7,155 nt of DNA from an uncultured Candidatus Saccharibacteria bacterium (GTDB lineage Bacteria; Patescibacteriota; Saccharimonadia; Saccharimonadales; UBA4665): NCBI GenBank assembly GCA_937988795.1, contig CALKHY010000055.1:1-7155 (forward strand). Reading direction: 5' to 3'. Both the position numbers and the translations under genes were made by a program. Below, one piece after another: positions 1 to 4,943 of this stretch. The number at the start of each line of letters is the position of its first letter. Within the stretch, counting starts at the first letter, position 1. The notes under the pieces are model-generated. The model ran no database searches, was not told where the DNA came from, and saw only the letters and a program-made list of their open reading frames with translations.

Positions 1-383
1 TCAGTGCAATATCAGACCTGAAGACCGACTCTATCGACTATGCTCTACAATTTATGTCGAACGCTCCTAAGATTTGGAGCAACGCCTCGATTGAGCATCG
101 GATTACATACCAAAAGCTAGTGTTTCCAGAGGGCATAACCTACGACCTATCTAGAAATGAATTTGGAACGGTCAAATTAAGTGCACTTTACACCTTAGCA
201 AGCATCAAAAAAGACCCATCAAAGGCTGATGAGTCTCTTATGGTGAACCACAGGACGAGTCAGGTCGAAATCTTGCTTGATGTTTTAGAGGAGATTGACC
301 CGAAATTAAAGGCTTTGGGAGTGGTGGAAGTAGACGGTACAATGACCTATATTGCCGATGGCGAGGGGGTGAACCATGTTTAG
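1..383 (+). CDS. Serine site-specific recombinase, C-terminal end (5' partial)
   Basis: The frame is open from the left edge to the TAG at 381-383, giving about 126 residues with the start outside the window. The segment following the methionine at 54 (SNAPKIWSNASIEHRI, then QKLVFPEGITYD) is the tail signature of large serine recombinases: an amphipathic helix with a conserved W and N, followed by LVFPEG.xYD. Proteins of this family carry an N-terminal resolvase catalytic domain, a recombinase domain and a zinc ribbon; none of these is in the window. They integrate and excise mobile elements through a serine-DNA intermediate. The methionine at 54 is unlikely to be the start because the homologous helix begins before it. 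The last 8 bases overlap the next gene. Whether the protein is intact upstream cannot be judged. Confidence 0.8.
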   Translation, partial: SAISDLKTDSIDYALQFMSNAPKIWSNASIEHRITYQKLVFPEGITYDLSRNEFGTVKLSALYTLASIKKDPSKADESLMVNHRTSQVEILLDVLEEIDPKLKALGVVEVDGTMTYIADGEGVNHV

Positions 384-861
384 GTTGTTCAATAAGAGTA
401 GGGTTGCTGACGGCTCTGGCCTGCTGACATCTCAGTTATTCAACGAGGCGAGTTTTTACCGGGCGTTTTTGCGCGACGTCCAGTCGGCCAAAACGTATGT
501 CGTTATCGAAAGCCCATTCCTTACCGAAAAGCGCGCCCTTTATTTTGCCGGGTCATTTGCAAAACTTGCCAGAAGTGGCGTCAAAGTCCGGGTCAACACC
601 CGCAACCCGCGCCACCACGAAAAGCTGCTAGAAATCCAATCATGGAAAGCTATTAGAGTATTGCGCGACCACGGTGTAAAGGTCTACTTCTTTAACGACA
701 TGCGGCACCGCAAGCTGGCTATTATCGACGAGCAAATACTATGGGAAGGCTCGCTCAACATCATTTCGCAGGGTTTTAGCAAAGAGGTCATGCGGCGCAC
801 CGACTCTGCGGTGTTGGCCAGGCAAATGGCGGCGTTCACCAAAATCAATAACTGGTTCTAG
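376..861 (+). CDS. Phospholipase D-like (single HKD) protein
   Basis: This 161-residue protein carries one clear HKD motif: H111-x-K113-x4-D118 followed by G125-S126-x-N128 (HRKLAIID, then GSLN). An upstream beta-strand region, residues 41-48 (YVVIESPF), is typical of the PLD fold. With one HKD motif it would need to dimerise to form the active site, as in Nuc-type nucleases and BfiI. The substrate could be DNA, RNA or a phospholipid, and I cannot choose. No signal peptide or membrane segment is visible, so it is probably cytoplasmic, which favours a nuclease-like role. The start is supported by GAGGGGG at 363-369, six bases before ATG, inside the end of the recombinase gene. The 8-base overlap with that gene implies translational coupling and suggests it travels with the recombinase. 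Confidence 0.82.
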   Translation: MFRLFNKSRVADGSGLLTSQLFNEASFYRAFLRDVQSAKTYVVIESPFLTEKRALYFAGSFAKLARSGVKVRVNTRNPRHHEKLLEIQSWKAIRVLRDHGVKVYFFNDMRHRKLAIIDEQILWEGSLNIISQGFSKEVMRRTDSAVLARQMAAFTKINNWF

Positions 862-864
862 TGA

Positions 865-870
865 TATACT
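865..870 (+). promoter_or_regulatory. Possible -10 element for the S51 peptidase gene
   Basis: TATACT lies nine bases before the ATG at 880, so transcription would begin only about two bases before the start codon. No convincing -35 is seen; a weak GGAA (871-874) is the only Shine-Dalgarno candidate. The gene may be leaderless or nearly so. Confidence 0.35.
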
Positions 871-879
871 GGAACAGAT

Positions 880-1752
880 ATGAACATAATCCTCACCTCC
901 GCCGGACTCAAAACTCAATCATCCATCGGCCCCAAATCGCCAGCTGTCCGCGATGCAGTTCTGAAAGCACTGCCCAAACCGCCCAACGAGTACAAAATCG
1001 CCCACATCCCAACAGCGTCGCGACTGCACGCCGAAACACCATGGGTGGAATGGGAAGTTGCGGCGCTGCGCGAATGCGGTCTTGAGGTGACGGAAGTGTG
1101 GCTGGAAGATTTGAAGCAGGAAACGGCCTTTGACGTACTGAACCGCTACGACATCATTCTTGTGGACGGCGGCGACCCGTTTTATCTGCTTAAGCAAGCG
1201 CGGGCATGCGGGTTTGAACAGGCTGTACGAAAATTCCTGCAAAACCCGGATAAGTGGTACTTTGGCAATTCTGCTGGCAGTTGGATCGCCTGCCCAACTA
1301 TTGAGGTCGGAGACTGGAAGCGCAAAAAGGACGACCACCACGGCCTGACCGACCTCACGGCCATGAACTTCGTGCCATTCCTGCTAGTCGTGCACTACAA
1401 CCGAGAGAAATATCGCGAAGTACTCGCGGAAAAGATACCAACCGCCAGTCGTCCAGTCAGAATACTTACGGATGATCAGGCGTTTCTAGTTAGGGATGGA
1501 AAAGTAGAGTTGATTGGCGAAGGCCCCGAGATAACGGCTTCGGCGATTGTTGACGAAGACTCTCAATACGAAAGAGATATCCAGACGATAATCCGATACT
1601 TAAAAATCCACGACCCCGAGAACGCTGATCGTGACTATGTGATCCAGTTCCTTGATTCAATGGAAGCATTTGGCAGCGAGATAGCGCGATCTGATGAAGC
1701 ATTGGCTGAGATGATACGCAAGGTCACGACACGAAAAAAGAAAGCCAGTTAA
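880..1752 (+). CDS. Peptidase S51 / type 1 glutamine amidotransferase-like protein
   Basis: This 290-residue protein belongs to the dipeptidase E/cyanophycinase-like S51 family of class-I glutamine amidotransferase fold. Visible signatures are the strand-loop DIILVDGGDPFYLL (residues 91-104), equivalent to the family GGNTFxLL motif, and the nucleophile elbow GNSAGS (129-134) with Ser131. The likely catalytic His172 is in VVHYN, and E142 or D145 after the elbow may be the acidic residue. Characterised members are cytoplasmic serine exopeptidases (PepE cleaves Asp-X dipeptides), but the exact substrate here is unknown. The core normally ends around residue 225. Residues about 226-290 form a highly charged, helical-looking extension ending in a Lys-rich tail (TTRKKKAS), which is unusual. 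The gene begins 18 bases after the PLD-like gene and its TAA interlocks with the stop of the convergent XRE gene. Confidence 0.85.
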   Translation: MNIILTSAGLKTQSSIGPKSPAVRDAVLKALPKPPNEYKIAHIPTASRLHAETPWVEWEVAALRECGLEVTEVWLEDLKQETAFDVLNRYDIILVDGGDPFYLLKQARACGFEQAVRKFLQNPDKWYFGNSAGSWIACPTIEVGDWKRKKDDHHGLTDLTAMNFVPFLLVVHYNREKYREVLAEKIPTASRPVRILTDDQAFLVRDGKVELIGEGPEITASAIVDEDSQYERDIQTIIRYLKIHDPENADRDYVIQFLDSMEAFGSEIARSDEALAEMIRKVTTRKKKAS

Positions 1753-1964
1753 TCCGGAAAAACGTCCGAAGCTTTGACTTTGAGTACGGTAAAAATGTCG
1801 TACATGGTTTCTATGGACGCAATCGCTTCGCCGCGCTCCAGCGTGGCGTAATAATTGGCTGTCACGCCGACGGCCTTGGCCACCTCTTCTTGCGTGAGGC
1901 GCTTGGCTTTGCGGGCTTTGTATAGATTAGCACCGATAGTCTTTTGCAGTTTTGCCATGTTCAT
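1749..1964 (-). CDS. Small XRE/Cro-type HTH regulator (second of pair)
   Basis: A 71-residue protein that is essentially one HTH_3 domain. The helix-turn-helix is LTQEEVAKAVGVTANYYATLE (about residues 23-43), followed by the usual packing helices up to DVFPD. Proteins of this size bind short palindromic operators as dimers and commonly control mobile elements. ATG at 1964 gives MNMAKLQ; the second ATG at 1958 is an equally good start, with a weak TGAG six bases before it. It starts 11 bases after the stop of the upstream XRE gene, so the two are very likely cotranscribed. Its TAA overlaps the TAA of the S51 gene on the opposite strand within the four bases TTAA (1749-1752). Its target is unknown; the palindromes at 2218-2303 are the obvious candidates. 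Confidence 0.88.
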   Translation of the reverse strand: MNMAKLQKTIGANLYKARKAKRLTQEEVAKAVGVTANYYATLERGEAIASIETMYDIFTVLKVKASDVFPD

Positions 1965-1975
1965 CTCAAATAACT

Positions 1976-2197
1976 TTAGTCTTCGAGTAGTTCCTTGCGG
2001 GGAACGCCCAATGCTTTCGCGAGTTTATGGAGAGTGGATAACTTCGCCCAACGCTGCCCTTGCTCAATAGAGGCGATGGTGCGCTGCGCCAGTCCGGCCT
2101 TTTCCGCAAGTTGTTCTTGCGTAAGACCGCGCTTGTGCCGCAATTCCGCAACATGTTTGCCGAATACAGCGAGGTATTTTGCCTCTTTGGATGCCAT
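1976..2197 (-). CDS. Small XRE/Cro-type HTH regulator (first of pair)
   Basis: A single-domain DNA-binding protein with the HTH LTQEQLAEKAGLAQRTIASIE and a following LHKLAKALGVPRKELLE helix pair. I chose the ATG at 2197 (73 residues, MASKEAKYLAVF...), which has GAGG just upstream although the spacing is short (3 bases). A TTG at 2215 would add six residues (MSTVRH) but has no Shine-Dalgarno sequence and would place the start against the first operator palindrome. The gene lies immediately downstream of three operator-like palindromes, an arrangement typical of an autoregulated repressor. It is followed after 11 bases by the second XRE gene, so the pair probably forms one transcript. Confidence 0.88.
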   Translation of the reverse strand: MASKEAKYLAVFGKHVAELRHKRGLTQEQLAEKAGLAQRTIASIEQGQRWAKLSTLHKLAKALGVPRKELLED

Positions 2198-2217
2198 GTG
2201 CCTCACTGTAGACAACT

Positions 2218-2303
2218 GACACTAATAGTAACAGACACTACTAGTGTCAGTTCATAAAATAGTGTATCATTACTAACAGATACAAGGTAACACTAGTAGT
2301 GTC
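2218..2303. promoter_or_regulatory. Cluster of three palindromic operators, probably for the XRE proteins
   Basis: Three copies of a 15-bp dyad with arms GACACTA and TAGTGTC around one central base. Copy 1 at 2218-2232 has a degenerate right arm (TAGTAAC). Copy 2 at 2234-2248, GACACTACTAGTGTC, is perfect. Copy 3 at 2289-2303, AACACTAGTAGTGTC, has one arm mismatch. A further TAGTGT half-site lies at 2260-2265, and a separate 6-bp dyad TGTATC/GATACA spans 2263-2284. The centres of copies 1 and 2 are 16 bp apart, and copy 3 is 55 bp from copy 2. Weak - strand promoter elements lie between copies 2 and 3 (TTGTAT 2285-2280, 18-base spacer, TATTTT 2261-2256), so occupancy would control the XRE operon. 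Autoregulation is inferred from position. Confidence 0.65.
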
Positions 2304-2319
2304 AGTGGGGGCACAACAT

Positions 2320-2478
2320 ATGAATAGCCTAACCGTCCTAAAAGAGCAGCGTTCTACTAATACCTCCGGGGCACGGGATATAGCCGATAGGTTAGTAGGT
2401 TTGATCTCTACGTTCTGTCCTATATGGAGTTCTTGCTTCGAGAAAAGCAAAACTCCCGCCGTGCGGGAGCTTCTTTGA
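2320..2478 (+). CDS. Doubtful 52-residue hypothetical ORF
   Basis: ATG at 2320 opens a 52-codon frame beginning MNSLTVLKEQR and ending AVRELL with TGA at 2476-2478. In favour: a G-rich GGGGG at 2307-2311 eight bases before the ATG, and a position divergent from the XRE genes just beyond the operators, where phage-like elements often place a Cro- or excisionase-like gene. Against: its last codons run through the hairpin terminator at 2453-2469, it has no recognisable domain, and it would be the only gene here ending in TGA. The same bases could instead be a non-coding RNA that ends at that hairpin. Confidence 0.22.
   Translation: MNSLTVLKEQRSTNTSGARDIADRLVGLISTFCPIWSSCFEKSKTPAVRELL
2453..2469 (-). 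terminator. Strong bidirectional hairpin terminator
   Basis: CTCCCGC (2453-2459), loop CGT, GCGGGAG (2463-2469) form a perfect 7-bp GC-rich stem. On the - strand it is followed by TTTTGCTTTT, a good U-tract. On the + strand the tail CTTCTTT is weaker but usable. It would end a roughly 110-nt - strand transcript starting near 2554, and possibly a + strand transcript through the small ORF. Confidence 0.75.
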
Positions 2479-2497
2479 TCAGCGAAAACCCGACGGG

Positions 2498-2554
2498 CTA
2501 GGACAATAGCGTCGTCGTGGTCGTGATAACAGATTGGCTGATTCGTAAAATCAT
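2498..2554 (-). CDS. Candidate Thr-rich leader peptide of an attenuator (18 aa)
   Basis: The ORF MILRISQSVITTTTTLLS has five consecutive threonine codons followed by Leu-Leu and ends in TAG. It resembles leader peptides such as E. coli ThrL in length and residue run, and it sits just upstream of a terminator. Its ATG lies six bases after a perfect TATAAT, so the message would be leaderless. The Thr codons contain CGACG, able to pair with CGTCG (2495-2491) directly after the stop codon. That segment, CCGTCGGG (2496-2489), can instead pair with CCCGCACGG (2467-2459), destroying the terminator. This is the classical three-segment attenuator layout. The weakness is that no amino-acid gene lies downstream; only the XRE pair does. 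The run could also be a chance triplet repeat. Confidence 0.35.
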   Translation of the reverse strand: MILRISQSVITTTTTLLS

Positions 2555-2560
2555 GTAGGT

Positions 2561-2588
2561 ATTATAACATTTATGGTTACTTATGCAA
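2561..2588 (-). promoter_or_regulatory. Sigma-70-type promoter driving the short leader transcript
   Basis: On the - strand TTGCAT (2588-2583), a 16-base spacer and a perfect TATAAT (2566-2561) form a good promoter, placed at the 3' end of the grpB-like gene. The predicted start near 2554 coincides with the ATG of the 18-codon ORF. Transcription would run left into the hairpin at 2469-2453. Confidence 0.6.
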
Positions 2589-3105
2589 GTTTAGCCTGTA
2601 GAACACGTTGGATAAAGTCGTTTTTGCGGTTCGTATACCGCGCCCGATCATCCGCTAAACTGGCGGCTAGTTTTGCTTTCAAGTCGGAATACTCGTTAGC
2701 TAGTTCCGGGCTGGCTCGTAAGGCATCACGAAAAGCCAGAAGCCTTTTATATTCTTCATGAGTGACCACGTGGAGGTACACGATTCGCTTTTCTTCCGGC
2801 CCCTTAGCAAAGAAGCGGCGCTCCGGCATGTCCGGCTGCGGGCCTTTATTCCAATAGCCGAGTTCGGCCAGTAGTTTCACCCATTCATCCGCTACTTTCA
2901 GCGAGTCTACCGAAATGGCAATGTCGATTATTGGCTTAGCCAGAATGCCGGGTATAGCCGTGCTGCCGACATGCTGGATACGATCAGCGCTGATGCCGAG
3001 CTTTTGCTGCAACAATTTTGCTTCAGCCTCAAAGTGTGATTGCCACAACGGGTCGTGTGGCACGAGCTTAACCGTGCCTCTAGCGAGGCCAATGCTATTC
3101 GACAC
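2581..3105 (-). CDS. GrpB/UPF0157 family protein (nucleotidyltransferase fold)
   Basis: This protein matches the GrpB (UPF0157) family along its length: KLVPHDPLWQSHFEAE near the N-terminus, the hallmark HVGSTAIPGILAKPIIDI (about residues 45-62 from the start chosen here), and the C-terminal YKRLLAFRDALR...Y..LK helices. The GS motif followed by a conserved Asp is that of the nucleotidyltransferase superfamily; the biochemical role of the family is not established. I prefer the GTG at 3105 (174 residues): it overlaps the TAG of the mazG-like gene as TAGTG and has GGAAG eight bases upstream. The GTG at 3114 (177 residues) is possible but leaves almost no room for a ribosome site. It is cotranscribed with, and probably translationally coupled to, the mazG-like gene. 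It ends in TAA at 2581. Confidence 0.88.
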   Translation of the reverse strand: MSNSIGLARGTVKLVPHDPLWQSHFEAEAKLLQQKLGISADRIQHVGSTAIPGILAKPIIDIAISVDSLKVADEWVKLLAELGYWNKGPQPDMPERRFFAKGPEEKRIVYLHVVTHEEYKRLLAFRDALRASPELANEYSDLKAKLAASLADDRARYTNRKNDFIQRVLQAKLA

Positions 3106-3470
3106 TACGCCCACTTCCGTTGTTTGTTGACTTCCTCTTTGTCTCTAAAGGCTTGTTCAAGATCAACGCCGAGCCTGTTTGCCAGCGCAGAGAGCAGAAT
3201 AAGGATATCACCGAACTCACCGGCAGTATCGAACTTGTACTGCTTGGCGCTATCAACGCGCATTGAACTGGCCGACTTGCGGATGCACTTAGCCAGCTCT
3301 CCGATTTCCTCCGACAGGAGCAGATACTTTTCCAGTACGGTGTTTTTATCGAAACCGCGTTCTTTTTCTAAATTAAACACATACTGCTGAATGTCATGGA
3401 GAGTCGGATTTTCTTTAAGATGAAGTTTGCTAGCTATAGCTTTTATTCTACCAGAGGTTAGCCCTCCCAC
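3105..3470 (-). CDS. MazG-like nucleotide pyrophosphohydrolase
   Basis: A 121-residue single-domain all-alpha NTP pyrophosphohydrolase of the MazG/iMazG type. The metal-binding signature is present: E55-x-x-E58 in LLLSEEIGELAKCIRK and E85-x-x-D88 in EFGDILILLSALANRLGVDL, the family pattern ExxE(12-28)ExxD. The C-terminal motif AFRDKEEVNKQRKW matches the family's usual K..N..R ending. Such enzymes hydrolyse (d)NTPs to NMP and pyrophosphate, in house-cleaning of damaged nucleotides or in nucleotide depletion during stress or phage infection. The GTG start at 3470 has a TATACT nine bases upstream rather than a convincing Shine-Dalgarno site, so it may be nearly leaderless. It is first gene of a two-gene unit with the grpB-like gene. 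Confidence 0.87.
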   Translation of the reverse strand: MGGLTSGRIKAIASKLHLKENPTLHDIQQYVFNLEKERGFDKNTVLEKYLLLSEEIGELAKCIRKSASSMRVDSAKQYKFDTAGEFGDILILLSALANRLGVDLEQAFRDKEEVNKQRKWA

Positions 3471-3578
3471 TGTCGCCTAAGTATAAGGCCATAACTGCCC
3501 ACATCAAGGTCGTTCAGCCGCCGGGTGCTCCACCTTGACGTGGGCAGTTCTGTCCTTGCCCGTCCGACAGAGTGGGAG
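3464..3578. repeat. Large nested inverted repeat between mazG-like and DUF3768 genes
   Basis: Inner arms AACTGCCCACATCAAGGT (3493-3510) and ACCTTGACGTGGGCAGTT (3532-3549) pair over 18 positions with one mismatch around a 21-base loop. Outer arms CTCCCAC-TGTCG (3464-3475) and CGACA-GA-GTGGGAG (3565-3578) pair over 12 positions with a 2-base bulge. AAGG (3485-3488) and CCTT (3554-3557) can add a middle helix. The whole could fold as one long RNA hairpin or represent a small MITE-like element with terminal inverted repeats. The left outer arm covers the GTG start of the mazG-like gene. No long T-tract follows on either strand, so a plain terminator is unlikely. Confidence 0.75.
3480..3507 (-). 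promoter_or_regulatory. Promoter for the mazG-like/grpB-like pair
   Basis: On the - strand TTGATG (3507-3502), a 16-base spacer and TATACT (3485-3480) lie just before the GTG at 3470. The -35 falls inside the left arm of the large inverted repeat, so extrusion of that repeat or protein binding to it could affect the promoter. Confidence 0.5.
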
Positions 3579-3625
3579 GTCGAACCGCTCGAAAGTCAAA
3601 AGAGTTAATCAAAGGAGGGTTTGTT

Positions 3626-3940
3626 ATGCAGACAGAGAACGTAACGGAGGTCGCGAAGTTAAATGATGAGTTCCGCAAGAGTGGTATGGGGGTAATTGTT
3701 ACATCAGGCGTACAGGTGCTTGAGAACTTGCACTTATTGCTTGATGAGATACGCCGGTTTAGTGAGTTTAACGAAGATAACGACCCATACGGTGAGCACG
3801 ACTTCGGTACAGTTCACTGGTACGGTGAAAAGGTGTTCTGGAAGATAGATTACTACGACCAGAGCATGCAGTACGGCAGTGACCCGCTGGATAGTGAGTG
3901 TAAGCGTGTGCTGACGATTATGCTGGCGAGCGAGTATTAG
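3626..3940 (+). CDS. DUF3768 domain protein
   Basis: A 104-residue protein matching DUF3768 along its whole length: KLNDEFRKS (11-19), VIVTSGV (23-29), the signature NDPYGEHDFG (52-61), FWKIDYYD (71-78), and the C-terminal RVLTIMLASEY (94-104). The family is small and cytoplasmic, found mostly in proteobacteria and often on phages, plasmids and islands; its function is unknown. The start is the ATG at 3626, with a near-perfect AAAGGAGGG at 3611-3619. An in-frame upstream extension to the ATG at 3572 would run through the right arm of the inverted repeat and lacks homology, so I reject it. A strong terminator follows within ten bases, so the gene is probably monocistronic. The structured region 3464-3578 may be its regulatory leader. 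Confidence 0.9.
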   Translation: MQTENVTEVAKLNDEFRKSGMGVIVTSGVQVLENLHLLLDEIRRFSEFNEDNDPYGEHDFGTVHWYGEKVFWKIDYYDQSMQYGSDPLDSECKRVLTIMLASEY

Positions 3941-3947
3941 TCATAAG

Positions 3948-3981
3948 GCCCGGCGCTGCTTCGGCGGCGTCCGGGCTTTTT
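3948..3981 (+). terminator. Rho-independent terminator of the DUF3768 gene
   Basis: GCCCGG (3948-3953) pairs with CCGGGC (3971-3976). The inner stem is closed by a C(TTCG)G tetraloop (3959-3964), with a bulge and one wobble pair, and five T follow (3977-3981). The hairpin starts eight bases after the stop codon. Confidence 0.88.
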
Positions 3982-4035
3982 GTCTGGTACGTGCTAGATT
4001 GAAGCTAACGATCTTGTCGCAAATCAGAATTAAGA

Positions 4036-4494
4036 CTACTGAGGGCCTAGGGCTTGAACTAATTCCTGAGTTGTTAACACAGGCGTAGAACTCTCTCTAA
4101 GTGGGTAACCCCGTAGCGTATACATGTCGCTACCATAACGTAATATTTCCCAGTGCGATGTTCCTGGCTGCAGTTCCCCTTGTGCCTCATGGGCAGTAGC
4201 TGCAAAATAGTACTCTATCGGCCGACCATCCCGATATCTATCAACGCGAACGTCTAGTGACTGACCTGTAGTTGGGTGATGAATAACGCCGTGTGCCGAG
4301 GTGACTTCTTCGTCCTGATAGACGATCAAGAACTGTCCGGGTTTGACGCGTTCGGGAGGCGTGCCCAAAGGTGCCGCAGATCTAAGCACGCCATCTGCAA
4401 AGACTCTTAGATGAAATCCTTGCTCCGGGTCTATTGGGCCTCTCTCAATCCCGCTGTCTATACCAGGGTTAGGGGCTTTATCTCCGCTGCTCAC
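4036..4494 (-). CDS. Hypothetical protein, no recognised family
   Basis: I do not recognise this protein. From the GTG at 4494 it has 152 residues, with GGGAG seven bases upstream. The frame is open further, to a GTG at 4578, but that extension would span the promoter described at 4523-4551, so the shorter form is better. The N-terminus (SSGDKAPNPGIDSGIERGP) looks disordered. The middle, about residues 30-120, alternates hydrophobic and polar residues as in beta-rich folds (PGQFLIVYQDEEV, SLDVRVDRYRDGRPIEYYF). It contains no cysteine, signal peptide or membrane helix. It is transcribed alone, toward the DUF3768 terminator. A defence or regulatory role is possible from context only. Confidence 0.7.
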   Translation of the reverse strand: MSSGDKAPNPGIDSGIERGPIDPEQGFHLRVFADGVLRSAAPLGTPPERVKPGQFLIVYQDEEVTSAHGVIHHPTTGQSLDVRVDRYRDGRPIEYYFAATAHEAQGELQPGTSHWEILRYGSDMYTLRGYPLRESSTPVLTTQELVQALGPQ

Positions 4495-4522
4495 TATAGG
4501 TCTCCCTAGAATTACAGAGTCT

Positions 4523-4551
4523 ATAGTACTCTCTCTCTCTAAATTTGTCAA
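4523..4551 (-). promoter_or_regulatory. Promoter with a dinucleotide tract in its spacer
   Basis: On the - strand, consensus TTGACA (4551-4546), a 17-base spacer and TACTAT (4528-4523). The spacer is AATTT followed by (AG)6. The predicted start near 4516 leaves about 20 bases of leader with GGGAG before the GTG at 4494. A change of one AG unit would make the spacer 15 or 19, both poor, so the tract could switch the promoter by slipped-strand mispairing. Confidence 0.7.
4529..4540. repeat. (CT)6 simple sequence repeat
   Basis: Six uninterrupted CT units (AG on the - strand) lying exactly between the -35 and -10 of the hypothetical gene's promoter. Confidence 0.95.
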
Positions 4552-4564
4552 CGACAAAAAACCA

Positions 4565-4859
<295 letters not shown>

Positions 4860-4894
4860 ATTTTTTGACTACGACATCGTCAAATGCTTGGCTT

Positions 4895-4923
4895 ATTGTA
4901 GCATAACAGGGGTAAAATGTGAA
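4895..4923 (-). promoter_or_regulatory. Promoter of tRNA-Glu
   Basis: On the - strand TTCACA (4923-4918), a 17-base spacer and TACAAT (4900-4895), each one base from consensus. Transcription would begin near 4888, giving a 5' leader of about 28 bases for RNase P to remove. Confidence 0.7.
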
Positions 4924-4943
4924 GCTGTATATTTCTTGCAGCC

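Larger units (their letters stand above)
2216..2580. other. 365-base stretch without a convincing protein gene
   Basis: Between the XRE pair and the grpB-like gene there is no ORF with recognisable coding character. The stretch contains the palindromic operators (2218-2303), a doubtful 52-codon + strand ORF (2320-2478), a bidirectional hairpin terminator (2453-2469), and a - strand promoter with a short Thr-rich ORF (2498-2588). A possible 7-bp stem, CTACTAA 2354-2360 with TTAGTAG 2392-2398, hints that part of it may be a structured RNA. Confidence 0.6.

Noticed and set aside
919..1364. Long open frames on the - strand opposite the S51 gene
   Set aside because: They are shadows of a gene with clear motifs; the translations show no domain and the starts lack ribosome sites.
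2247..2450. A 67-codon - strand frame upstream of the XRE pair
   Set aside because: It would start with TTG in the terminator's T-tract, crosses the operator palindromes, and has no protein-like composition or ribosome site.
3572..3625. N-terminal extension of the DUF3768 gene to an upstream ATG
   Set aside because: It begins in the right arm of the inverted repeat, lies outside the conserved domain, and the ATG at 3626 has an almost ideal Shine-Dalgarno sequence.
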